Shown here in pieces: positions 35,941 through 46,264 of a DNA stretch of 64,000 bases (within the stretch, counting starts at the first letter, position 1; each line of letters starts with the position of its first letter). The translations under genes were made by a program, and so were the position numbers. The notes below the pieces were generated by a model, which saw only the letters and a list, made by a program, of their open reading frames with translations, made no database searches and was not told where the DNA came from. Location of the stretch: the NCBI RefSeq assembly GCF_000204055.1, contig NW_006768796.1, forward strand, positions 248,001 through 312,000. The letters are read 5' to 3'. The stretch comes from Melampsora larici-populina 98AG31. Taxonomy: Eukaryota; Basidiomycota; Pucciniomycetes; Pucciniales; Melampsoraceae.

Positions 35941-36260
35941 TGTACCAATACCCAAACCGCTCCGCTCCAAATAGCGGTTTTGGAGCGGCTTGGTGGTCCG
36001 CTATGACCTCCGCAACTCATAGCAGAGCCTCCGCACCAATGCCAAAACGCAAGGATCTCCATAGCGGAGCAACCAAAACAAATGGGTTGGGGCTTTGGGT
36101 GCAAAATATTGCAATATAGCGCAAAATCTTGCAATATAGCACAAAATATAGCAATTTTGATTTCTCCGCTCCGAAACTTTGCAAGACTTTTTTTCATAAA
36201 TAGTGATTGCAGAGCGGAGAAATCCATAGCGTTTTGGAGTGGTTTGAGTGGTGTCTGTAC
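35941..36260. mobile_element. Second MITE-like element with internal 20-bp repeats
   Basis: Ends resemble each other in inverted orientation (TGTACCAATACCCAAACCGC at the left; reverse complement of the right end reads GTACAGACACCACTCAAACC), with GC-rich CCGCTCC/GGAGCGG words repeated along both arms. Inside, 36101-36156 carries about 2.8 copies of a 20-bp unit, GCAAAATATTGCAATATAGC. There is no open frame of note. It sits 28 bp from the preceding MITE. Confidence 0.5.
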
Positions 36261-36554
36261 AGCTAAAACTGTGGTAGAATGATTTCATATATCCATATAT
36301 GATCAAGTTGATTTGTATGTCAGTTGAGTATTGGATGATCCTAATCCAAAATGTACCCAGGGAAGAATCTCATGCAAATGAGCAGACTGAAGTATGATTT
36401 GAGGTTATATGATTGATATTGCAGTAATCAATCAAGCTTTTCGCATTTCATTTTTAACTATCAAGATAATTCATATTCCATTTGTATAAACAACCTTTGT
36501 AACAGTTGAAGATATTATACAAGAGAAAAAAAAGGAGAACCAAGTGAACTCGCT

Positions 36555-37868
36555 TCAATCATCCACAACACTTCTAATAAAGCTTGCATTCCTAAGAAGA
36601 TTAGCCGTAGCAGAGTCATCTGATTGATTTACATTTCCATCTGGTTTATGTGGTACTGTACCTTCTTCTTCTTTTAAAGAACAACGATAGCTTATTTAGT
36701 TCCAACACAATTAGATGCTAAACTTGTAATTGAAACTCAATATTTAGGTAATTGTCTTAGTGCTCTTTTTGCTGCTGAATTCCAAAATGAAACCATTGAA
36801 TCACCATCACCTGTAGCAAATGTTCCAAAACTTTGAAAAACGTTTCATTTAAAGAAAAAAGAAGAAAAATCATTAAGTCAAAAAGAGAGAAAGAAGGAAA
36901 GAAGTTGATTTATAAGCAGGTACTGATTGATTGCCTACTGAGGATGAAATACTAATACATTAACAGGATAAATTATATCAAATTTATCAATTGTTTGCCA
37001 ATGACATTTAAATGTGCATTTCTCGGATTGAACTTCAGTTGAAGTATCAAACAATTCAACTGCAACTCTTCCTTCAAATGAAGTAGAAGTATAACCTGTG
37101 TGAAAAATAACCAAATCAGAAATGATAGACGAATCTTCTTGACTGTGGAGTATCAAAGAGATGAATTAATAGACTCACCTTGACCATTTGACATACATCT
37201 AATCGCTCTAGTCATAAACTTTGGAGAAGATTCGCTTTTTTTCTACCACTTCATTTAATTTTCACGAATCTCAAATCCATATCTTCCTATAACTCCCCAT
37301 AGCTACTACCAATTCATTTTCAAAAGTATCTAAAGAATAAACTTTTGAAGGTAAGTTAGGTAAAACTAAACTGAGAGAAGAATTAGAAGAGAATGGTTTG
37401 TTAGAAGAAGAGAAAGAAAACAATCAAGGGTTTTGTAGTATAACTGATCGATCCCATTGTCCTGTAATCAATCGATCATATTGAGTTGAATAATGTACAC
37501 ATTTCACTGCATCTTGATGAGTCGAAATCATTCTATTAGGTCTAGTATTGTTTCCAACATTACTTGTAAAACTATTAGTTTCTAAATTGATTTCTCTTGT
37601 GCCTTGATCGAGACTACCAGTGAATGTGTTTCCTTCATTTTTACCAAACCAAAACTTATGTCTGATATAGGTGATGGATGTGGATAGATGTTGATAGGAT
37701 CTGTTGGATTATCTGTTTCTGAAGTAGATAGTTGAACCGTTTTATCCCATGATGATGTGATTAATAAGTTGGGTTTTGTCGGATGGAATTTGATTAATAA
37801 GTTGGGTTTTGTCGGATGGAATTTGATAGATGAAGTTACGTCTTCTGGATTCATAAAAAGGAAACACA
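36555..37868 (-). pseudogene. BUB3: BUB3 spindle-checkpoint WD40 protein, pseudogene
   Basis: Bub3 is a WD40 propeller that binds Bub1/Mad3 at kinetochores. Here minus-strand segments align with the family in order: NPEDVTSSIKFHP and LLITSSWDKTVQL (blade 1), HQDAVKCVHYSTQYDRLITG then QWDRSVILQNP, SKVYSLDTFENELVVAMGS, ESSPKFMTRAIRCMSNGQ, YTSTSFEGRVAVELFD and FKCHWQTIDKFDIIYPVNVL (a diagnostic Bub3 stretch), FGTFATGDGDSMVSFWNSAA, and KEEEGTVPHKPDGNVNQSDD. The copy is broken. TGA follows QNP, two TGAs follow KIWI, a frameshift precedes ESSPKF, and TGA/TAA fall in the last blade (LPKY-stop, VGTK-stop). Blade 1 also carries an 11-residue tandem duplication (33 bp at about 37757-37826). A working copy presumably exists elsewhere. 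Confidence 0.8.
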
Positions 37869-39419
37869 TGATCGAAATTTTTTAGTTCATGGGTTCTTCC
37901 ATATTCAAAAATTAAAGTATGTTAATTCCCAATCACCCTCATCCATTGGAGTACCAAATTCTTGGTTCAACAGGGTACCTTGGCGATCAACAGTGAACTA
38001 TTAGACCTAATTTTCAGAATGAGATAGGTCGATCAGAATGGTATGTGAGTAAGACTCACTCCTTCCACTTGATTGTGATCCAAATACTGCGACTAAGTCA
38101 AGGTTGAACCCCTTTTTGATTAAACTTAGATTGAAGTGAAACTCGCAGTCCAGCCTTAATCATGTAATCTTAACATCCATCTTGATCTTCGGATTGAAAG
38201 TTGAGAGTAATGAATAATGATGAGTAGCTGATCTGATCATTTAGAATAATGATTGCCATTGATAGTTAGTGTAGTATGTCTTTGTTGGATATTGATGAAG
38301 AAAGAGAAGATCAAGACCCGACTCACAACCTAGAGAGATTCCAGTAGTGAAGAGATGATGTTGTCCTGTTTTTGTTTTGTAAGCATTGTTCAAGTTGACT
38401 GGTCAAAAGCAATTGGTTTCTGACATAGATTTCTTGAGTAGCTGACGTGTGCCCTTTGTAAAAGTATACAGGTTTATGAGCAACTCATTGATTGGTGATA
38501 CAATAGCGTTGGAGAACGGAAGTCAGGAGTCTACGCTGTAAAGCAAAGGTCCTCGGTTTGTGGTACAATAACGTTGTGGCATTGAGTCAAAACCAAAATG
38601 CCGTGAGTTGTTGGAGCTGGGTTGGATATTGATGCGGAGTGTCAAGTAACTGTAAGATGAAGGTGAAAGGGTTTACAAAAATCAGGAGCTAGCAGAGGAG
38701 GTGTCCGAGGAGAGAGAGGTTGGCCTACGTCTGAAGGGAGTGACCAAGGGAGACAGCTGAGAAGCTGGAGGCACAAATTTTGGGACTTAAGGTGTACCAC
38801 TTGTTAAGGCCTTAGGGGTTTAATCCAGTTTCGCCGAGAAACTGGGTTGTGCCTTTAGTGTTATGATTAAAATGAGAGAATGTAGATCTCCAAAGTTAAC
38901 TCGGATTAAGGCGAATTATGTGTGTTTCGTATCAACTTCTTGCTCTATCCAAGTCATTCAAATCAAGATTGACTTGTTAGGAGAATATTGAAACTGAGGT
39001 ACTAGATACCTCCAACTTATATTGCTTGCAACAGATAAATTCTACAAGTCACCGTCCTGGACTTGGGCTGTCTCATGTACTACAAGTGCTTGGAAAAGTA
39101 GTATATATACTTTATAAGCCTAGTGAAGTTCTCAATTACTAGGCCAGCTTGCAAACTCGAGATTTTTGAAATATATTGTAGGTATAATTACTTCCACAAA
39201 AGTTTTACCATGTTCGCAATGTCACTACTGGATCAATTGTGGTCACGCCCGTCTCCTCAGGAGTAAATGCAGGAACAAAACTATAAATAGACAGATACGC
39301 AAGGGAAAAATTTATATTGTATTGATCACAGGAAACAGCTTGTACAATATATAAAGTCATAGGACCCGAAACCACAATATTATAAAACAATACTTTCCAT
39401 TTTGAGCCGCATCAGAACT
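37869..39419. other. Intergenic, nothing recognised
   Basis: AT-rich sequence between the BUB3 pseudogene and the coiled-coil gene. Only short frames occur (the longest is about 60 codons) and no repeat structure, RNA gene or promoter stands out. Confidence 0.35.
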
Positions 39420-41762
39420 CTAGGCGTCAGAGCTTCCTTCTGTTTCATCCTGCTCCATCAGGCGTGCAATTACATCCTCGTGCGTGGAGATATCTTCTTT
39501 TGCAACTTCTAGCTGTCTACGCAAATCAAGCACTTGATTTTGCAAGGTCTCAAATTTGGCTTCCAGGGTAGAAAAAGCTGAAATGCCTCCATCCAGGCGA
39601 TTTACATTAGTCTTTAGGTGGGAGATCGAATGATCTGGTACAAATCTGTCAGAAACTTGAGGCACACGAGATCTGAGATTGTGCATTGACATACAGTAGA
39701 TTTCAAAAGTCTTGAAATCCACTCGTTTTCAAAATTGAGAGATGGTCCGTGCGCCCGGCAGTATAGTTGAGATTAATTGTGACATCTGTCAAACTTACAC
39801 GCCACATCCAACAATATGCAGATGCTTAACTTCAAAAAATCGATGATCGATTCTATGATTCCTTCTTCTCCATCAACTATTGGTGTCCAAGTGGTAACGA
39901 GCTGCGGTAAAGCCTTGCCACGTTGGGTTCAGCGGAGTCAGTGTTCGACTCGCTCTTCTCTTTTGTCACCCGTGATTTTTTTCGTCAAGTCATTAATGAC
40001 CAATAGCACCCAACCATGGACAAAACAATCAACACCTCCGTCTTATTCTCATCATTTTGTCCTACCTCAACGAGCAAAAAAGGACTTGTAAAAAAATTCA
40101 ATTAATAGTTAGAGACAAAAGCAGACTCGAACTTGGGTAGTTGGCCTGGTGGCGAGCTTTATTGTAATGAGAACAGACCCTCATGCCGCTGCGTCACAGC
40201 GCTTTTGAATCGTCTCGTATTCTTTGCTATCAGTACGACCACACCTTAGGAATATATATGTATAAATATGAGATCTGGCATGTAAGTTTGACAGATGTCA
40301 CAATTAATCTCAACTATACTGCCGGGCGCACGGACCATCTCTCGATTTTGAAAACGAGTGGATTTCAAGACTTTTGAAATCTACTGTACCATTCTCCTCT
40401 AGTCGCATGCTGTGCTGAAACAAGGTCACAGAATTCATTTCAATCTTCTCTGCCATCTGCGCTGTAGAGCCTTCAAGTGCAAAGACTATACAGACATGAA
40501 CGAATATTAGAGTCAAATCCCAACTTATAAATATGCGGTCTTATTCAAAAACAAACTCACTACGTTCTTCACGGCTTCTTTCTTCTAAAAAGACTTCAAC
40601 TCCAGACTTTGTAGTGTTTTTGACTGCAGTTGCAGTTTTCGTTGATGTGTCAAAAGATATTGGTGAAATATCTTTACCTATCACTGCCAAAGTAAGAAGG
40701 GTATCAATCAATCAATCAGAAGCCTTGAGGTACATTATAAATAGAATGTTCTCACCTAAATTTCCGGTGTCCAAAATATCCGTGTCCGAAAAGTCGATTA
40801 GGTCCATGACCTCATTGGTCCTAGTGAGTTCAGGCTTAGCCGGGATACGGATTTTATGTTTGATTTTCATGGGGCCACTTGAAACAGTGCTTGACATCGA
40901 AGGTTCTAGATTTGGCACCGTGATGGACGTATCTTTGGATTCCTCAAGCTTGACGGCTTCAGTTCTGCTTATTTCACTTTGAGTCGAGTGAGATGGACCT
41001 TTGTCTATCTCAGAAGGCTTTGAAGAAAGCTGGGAAGTATTGGAAAGGTTCAGTAGTCCAGATAATCATCATGAAGATGTCTGAAGTAGAAAGATGACCT
41101 ACTTTTTTTTGGAATGTGTAGCACTGCTCTTGCGCACGCGTGATACCTTAGATTCTGAGAAAGATACATGCTTAGTTATAAGGTTGTAAGGATATGTTGA
41201 GCTCACAACATACATACCTCCAGTTTTGACTTGCTTTACACTAGCTCCATCTTCACTTCCGGTGTCGAAAGCCACAGCACGCTTTCGAACAAAAGACGGC
41301 AATGAAGGGACAGGTTTCGAGTCCTTGATCAGGGTCTCATGAAGGGTTTGTATTTTGGGGTGATGATACTGGGCAGTTTCGATTGTAGAGATGGTAGTCG
41401 GCTTTGTGTTGCTGATGTGTAATTGAGCACTGATTTTGGGTCTTGATGTGTCAGCCATGGGTTCGTTCGCAGTACCAAGTGTCACCGGAGCAGCCACATG
41501 ACTAGTGAGATTCGGGAAAACTGGTAGAATAATAGCAAAAGATGAAATCGAGTCATATAAGTGATCAATAAGATCTGATAATTACTAGCATGAAGAATAA
41601 GATCGAAAGCTCACACTGAGGCTGCGCCCTTCGCACCTTGTCCACAAGTTTGTCCATGCCAATTCTTGGTCTCAATGGTGTCATGGGATGATTAATATGC
41701 ATCCAATCAATCAGCATCTGCCTGTTGACACCTGGAGCGCTGGGGTCGAAGATTTCAGCCAT
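39420..41762 (-). CDS. Unknown coiled-coil protein gene, disrupted by a TIR element
   Basis: ATG at 41762 opens MAEIFDPSAPGVNRQMLIDW, with a short basic helical stretch (MDKLVDKVRRAQP) that could be a small SAP-like domain. Further exons read NLTSHVAAPVTLGTANEP, SFVRKRAVAFDTGSEDGASV, ESKVSRVRKSSATHSK, LSSKPSEIDKGPSHSTQSEI, IRIPAKPELTRTNEVMDLID, GVEVFLEERSREE and AEKIEMNSVTLFQHSMRLEE. The last exon is cut after LEENG by a 693-bp Tc1/mariner-type element and resumes MSMHNLRSRVPQ, followed by a coiled coil (FETLQNQVLDLRRQLEVAKE) and a TAG at 39420-39422. One junction near 41050-41100 is out of phase as I read it. I do not recognise the family. Whether the insert is spliced out or the gene is dead cannot be told from sequence. 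Confidence 0.55.
39881..39964 (+). ncRNA. tRNA-like Pol III promoter segment (A and B box)
   Basis: TGTCCAAGTGG (39884-39894) resembles the tRNA A box and TGTTCGACTCG (39942-39952) the B box, separated by about 47 bp as in class II tRNAs (Leu/Ser). A TTTT run at 39961 would terminate Pol III. A full cloverleaf with paired acceptor stem was not found, so this is tRNA-derived or tRNA-like and not a functional tRNA call. Confidence 0.3.
40118..40205 (-). ncRNA. Second tRNA-like segment, opposite strand
   Basis: On the minus strand TGACGCAGCGG (about 40186-40196) resembles an A box and AGTTCGAGTCTGC (40121-40133) is a strong B-box match, about 53 bp apart. A T-run follows about 15 bp downstream. 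It faces the plus-strand segment at 39881, so the two would transcribe toward each other within the TIR element. The two are not copies of each other. A true tRNA gene is unlikely because no closed cloverleaf could be drawn. Confidence 0.3.
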
Positions 41763-42545
41763 GAATACGTCAAATGATTAAGAACGAGGGAGGTCGAATG
41801 ATGTTAAACTTAGAAGCAACCAGGTGCACGCGCCTAGATTTGATCTCAAAAGGGAGGAGGAAAGATCGATGAGGTATCAGATCAGTAGATTGATATGAAA
41901 GAGAAGAGAGGGAGATCAGTACATACATTAAAAGAACTTCTTGAAGCATGAGAATCTCGAGACGGCCTGATTGTCATCCAACTTGCAAAGTCTCCTGAAA
42001 AAAATCTTCTGAATGGTGATACACTATAGGATCTGACCTGCAGGATTCTGAATGCGAAATATCAGATACGTACCTAAATGGTTCTCATTGATTTGATGAG
42101 TTGAGTGTCGGATGATGACAACCAGAACAATGCTGGTGGGGGAAAACACCAGAGAGGAAAGTGTGTCGTACTCATCTGATAGATCTAGAAGTTGGTCGAT
42201 CATTTCAGAAAATCACCGCGGAACCTTGTGGTTTATTTTTTGAGTGAAATTGAATTGTGTTACACATGCTGTTGTGTAGCTCCTTATAAGCTACACAATA
42301 GATTAATTATGCAATCTATTCTTCACACTGCTATTGCTGAATACGTGGATCTAGATAATGAGTCCAATTGTTCACCACTAGCCGACATTATGAAATGATA
42401 TCACTTTCAAAATCCCCGGAATATTTTTCTAACATGATTGTTTATGAAACCTTGGAAAAATCTTTGGAAATCTGGATATGTGGCCAGATTATTTGATACT
42501 CAAGTCAATCAACTTGATATGTCTCACTTGACAATCTTGTTATAA
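41763..42545. other. Intergenic 5' flank, nothing recognised
   Basis: This is the probable promoter region of the coiled-coil gene. It contains short AG-rich tracts near 41860-41920 and no recognisable gene or repeat. Confidence 0.35.
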
Positions 42546-42661
42546 CTCATCTCTACGTGGAATATTTTGGTATTGAAAGTATTTGTGTAATTTGTAATCT
42601 ACATTTTTGTATTAAGAAGATTTTAGAAATCTGTCCGGAATGCATTAGATTTTGTGTAGTG
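42546..42661 (+). repeat. Dispersed 116-bp repeat, copy B
   Basis: This matches the reverse complement of 23682-23797 over the whole length with two mismatches. The sharp boundaries at both copies suggest a mobile or transduced unit, but no TIR or target duplication was seen. Confidence 0.8.
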
Positions 42662-42849
42662 ATATGAGTTCTGGCTGTTACATATCTTGTCACAGCCATT
42701 TGTGCACACTTTCACAATCGCCCACAGATCCCTTCTACGTTTATCCACGCCCAACAACCGTCTCGGACCTCCAAGAGCCTGTCACAATAATCGGTTGAAT
42801 CACCAAGGAATTTCGAAATTTTGATTGTACAATGATGGTAAGAATCAAT

Positions 42850-43846
42850 CTATTGCTGAGTTGAAAGGTTTTCCACCAAGCCGTTCCCAGACGCGACATT
42901 GGCAGGATAGCTTTTGGTATTCGATCCTGTGGATGCACCATTGATCTTCTGTGAGGTGTTGAGTTCGCTAGGTTGGGTCTGCTGGCTCGCCTGAAGTCTA
43001 CTTACATCATTTGGAGGGCGAAACATCATAGGTACGGTGACTGGATCAGAAGAAACAAACAGTGACTGGATGAAATCTGGTGCTTGAGTCAGAATTTGGT
43101 ATCGTGGATCGAGCATCAAACAATGAGACTTGTTGAGGGAATCTGATCGCGTCTCAAGATGATTTGTTGCATCACTTGAGCCACTGAAGGCCCTATGACA
43201 TTGAGACCGAGCATACAGTCCAGACTGCTCCATGTATTGTATTCGACGACATCCAGGAAGTGCATTAGAGGAAGTTTCCTTGCCTGGGATGGCAACAGTG
43301 TCATTCTGCGGCAGTTCTTGTGCGATTGATGATGCAGGGCCCTTGTCATTCCGAGTAGTCAAATTTGATAAGACCTCCTTCGATGTTGGTGACAAAAAAG
43401 CGCGCTCAACCACTTCAAACCATCTATACCACGCTGATGACTGTGGCCTGTGAATTGTAAGCGCGGCTCCGGTAACAATCCCACTGACGCTTGACGACAG
43501 CGATTTTGCTTGGTACATACTGAGAGGCTAACAAATGTCTCCCTGAGAGGAAGTTGATGACACCACGGTAGGGGCAGAAACATTGTACGGCACAAAGCGT
43601 GCGGATTCTAGATTTGCCGCGCCCTGGCGCTGCACAGTAGTGGCAGATGGACGCAGCGCTGGGAACGATGACGCCGTCAATTTGCGACGGCAGCTTTTTT
43701 TCGTATCGAGCAATTTTTCTTTTATATGTTTGATCTTTCTTATCTGACTTTTGAAATTTAGTATTGTTATTGTTTATTTCTTTCTCAAGCAGTATGTTAT
43801 TGAAATAAGACTCAGCGTTCTTAATTTTAGATTAACTCTTCAATGT
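42850..43846 (-). pseudogene. Degenerate hypothetical gene
   Basis: A minus-strand frame of about 290 codons ending ASGNGLVENLSTQQ (stop near 42850) is open except for one in-frame TAG near 43528 between SSTSSQGDIC and PLSMYQAKSLSS. Upstream, from about 43846 to 43690, a different frame looks more coding and coiled-coil-like (NAESYFNNILLEKEINNNN; TYKRKIARYEKKL), so a frameshift near 43690 is likely. The composition is S/T/Q-rich. No domain is recognised. It could be a decayed host gene or transposon protein. Confidence 0.35.
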
Positions 43847-43993
43847 CCAAGATGTTTTCAAAGATCATTATTGATAAAGACATCTCTTTTTCAATATGTA
43901 GAAACTAGAAATTTAGATTAACTTCCATTGTCCAAGATGTTTCAACGATTGTTATTAATAAAGATGTCTCTTTATTAATACATAGAAACTAGA
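43827..43993. repeat. Two-copy tandem repeat, period about 86 bp
   Basis: TTTAGATTAACT followed by GTCCAAGATGTTT and ending TAGAAACTAGA occurs at about 43827-43912 and again at 43913-43993, diverged by roughly a fifth. Each copy contains a short inverted pair, AAAGACATCTCTTT in one and AAAGATGTCTCTTT in the other. Confidence 0.6.
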
Positions 43994-45316
43994 CTGTGTA
44001 TAACTGAGACAGGAGTACTTTTGTACCTACCTCAGAAGACCCTGATCGGAACAGACATTTCAGCCAGTATCAGGCAGCAGTAGCCATTCCGCACCAAGAC
44101 AACATGGAGTTGCCAGCTCCTGTTATATAAAGGCTCAAATTTACCTCAGTAAACCTACTGTAACGAAGCCAATAAAGAAGCTTCAAGCAACATCATTCAG
44201 CTTTGATTCTCTTAAAGCCACCTGTTTTAAGTCTCAGGCTGACACTCACCCTGTGTCTCAAATTTTAGAACTTCCATCCAAGGACACTGATCAACAAGGG
44301 CTTGTCATCAACAACCACAAGGAAACATCCAATGTCCCAGAATTTCAAGGCATAGATCATGCTCAAAACTCTCTTTCGTGGAAATGCCACATTGTAAAAA
44401 ATCAAGACACCACCCATCTTGACCACATGGTTGATGGAAATGCAGAGATAGAATAATGACGGTCTGTGAAGAAATGGTCGTTAAAGCAAAATTTCAAGGC
44501 TTTCACTCAGTACATTGAATACAACCAGGTATAAAAAAGAATCAATTGAAGGCTCAACTTCAGAACACATCCCCACCATAAATTCCACAAAAAACATTGA
44601 ACTCATCATCTAAGGTATCACATTCATCCTCAAAAGATATATATATTCAGAATGTTGGAAATAAGGTGACCCTGAATCTCTTTCCAGCGCAAGCTGCAGA
44701 GTCCAATCAGAACTGTGGAAACACCCCAGGACACAAGGATCTACCAGATTTAAAGGCAAAAGTTCCATAATATGAAGAAGTAGATGTGGAGACACATGCA
44801 GAGTTTGTTGAGAATGTTGATGACAAAAAAGCAACATGCACATTGGACATGCACATTGTTTAATCCCCAATTTTTCATCATGTGTCCTGGATGAAAGACT
44901 CACATTTGCTTCAAACATGTGGTGCACAAACTCTGGATGATGATTATACAACACATGAAGCCTGCACTCAAACCGTTGGAACTTCAGGAAGCAAAACATA
45001 TTTGAAACAGTAGGACTATTCTTCCTTATGTTGATTTTGTGATTTCTCATGATCCATGTTCTGCGATTCCACAGAAGTCAACGAGGCTTGCTGCAGTGTT
45101 TGCACAGCCCACCATCAACATTCCTCTTACCTAATATGGAAATAGAATATGATGATGTTGCCAGCTTTTTGGCTTGGACTACAGATATCATCCATCAAAC
45201 CACAAGTCCCAGACTTATCTTAGACTTCCATGCATCAGAAGAAGAAGAACATGAAGAGTCAAACTATCTTATTCAAACACACTCTATGAACTTGGTGGCT
45301 TAAGCAATCCTAGTAA
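43994..45316. other. Gene-free stretch left of the copia element
   Basis: A TATA-like TATATAAAGG lies at 44127-44136 and could be an old LTR or promoter. Short frames (for example 44253-44456 and 45049-45303, plus strand) carry no recognisable motif. The composition is TG/CA-rich as in the other decayed blocks, and the flank right of the copia element (49.6-52.6 kb) looks similar, so the copia element may have inserted into one older repeat. Confidence 0.35.
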
Positions 45317-46247
45317 TGTGTGTCAATACAGTGTTCAATCACAAAATCTTTTCTGCAAAGTACAGGTGTGCTGAATACTTTATAAGCAGTAATTAAAGAG
45401 TTTCTCGACAAAGAATTCAACTCGTAATTCAGATGAATCTCGAGTGATGGATTTTCTACAAGAAAGACACGTATAGTATGAAAGGACACCTGAGGGCAAC
45501 AGGTTCCGAGTAAGACTATAGCTTCTAAAGCAGTCTACGTCGAGAACAAGAAAACTAACCTGTGTTGCTCGAAGGATTCGAGAAGAGCACGCGTAAAGAG
45601 GAGGGTTAAGAGGTTAAGAACAGATAAAAATAAAGTATATTGATTCTTTTTGACACCACTAACCTGAGGGCAACAGGTTCCGAGTAAGACTATAGCTTCT
45701 AAAGCAGTCTACGTCGAGAACAAGAAAACTAACCTAACAACGTCACACACAACACAGAAAATGATAAAGGAAGTGAAAAAGATATTAGATAACGTGTCTT
45801 TATCACAATGAACAGAAATTTATCTACCTGCGTTGCTCGAAGGATTCAAGAAGAGCACGCGTAAAGAGGAAGGTTAAGAGGTTAAGAACAGATAAAAATA
45901 AAGTATATCTAAGTTTGATAACAAGTTAGTTAGTAAGATTTAAAAGAGAAAAAGTTAATGATAGCAATTAGATGAAAAACTCACTGATTCTTTTCGACAC
46001 GAAAAGAATCGGAAAAAGAGGGAAAGACAAATTTCAAAAGACACAAGAACACCCAAAAAGATTTTCCCAATACCCCTTGCTTCAGACTTCCAAATCACCC
46101 CTTGATTAAATTCTCAATCTACTAACCACATCTCCTTCCTAATTAAGCAACCACTATTCCTGCTAACACAACCTCAACCTACACCTCTACACAAACCACA
46201 AGATGGATTAATTATCTTTGAACACTTCACAAGATAATATCGTAACA
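45317..46247 (-). repeat. 3' LTR of Ty1-copia element (probable)
   Basis: The inner boundary is well supported: on the minus strand a purine tract (GAGGGGGTG) precedes TGTTACGATATTATC at 46247, and the first 131 bp match 49462-49592 with one mismatch. The outer boundary is less sure. TGTGTG at 45317 preceded by GTAA (45313-45316) pairs with GTAA at 49593-49596 after the right end, giving a possible target duplication and an LTR of about 931 bp. The LTR contains internal duplications: a block of about 75 bp (CCTGAGGGCAACAGGTTCCG) at about 45489 and 45662, and another (GTTGCTCGAAGGATTC) at about 45563 and 45833. Confidence 0.6.
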
Positions 46248-46264
46248 CACCCCCTCAAAGCGAA

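Larger units (their letters stand above)
39694..40386. mobile_element. 693-bp Tc1/mariner-like TIR element inside an exon
   Basis: The ends are CAGTAGATTTCAAAAGTC (39694 on) and its exact complement GACTTTTGAAATCTACTG (to 40386), each flanked by TA (39692-39693 and 40387-40388), the classical Tc1/mariner target duplication. The TIRs are about 105 bp long and nearly identical, covering a shared block that includes GATGGTCCGTGCGCCCGGCA. The centre has no transposase frame, so the element is non-autonomous. It carries two facing tRNA-like segments, listed separately. The high TIR identity suggests a fairly recent insertion. Confidence 0.85.

Noticed and set aside
39881..40205. Calling the A/B box segments functional tRNA genes
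   Set aside because: No closed cloverleaf with a paired acceptor stem could be drawn for either segment; they are listed only as tRNA-like.
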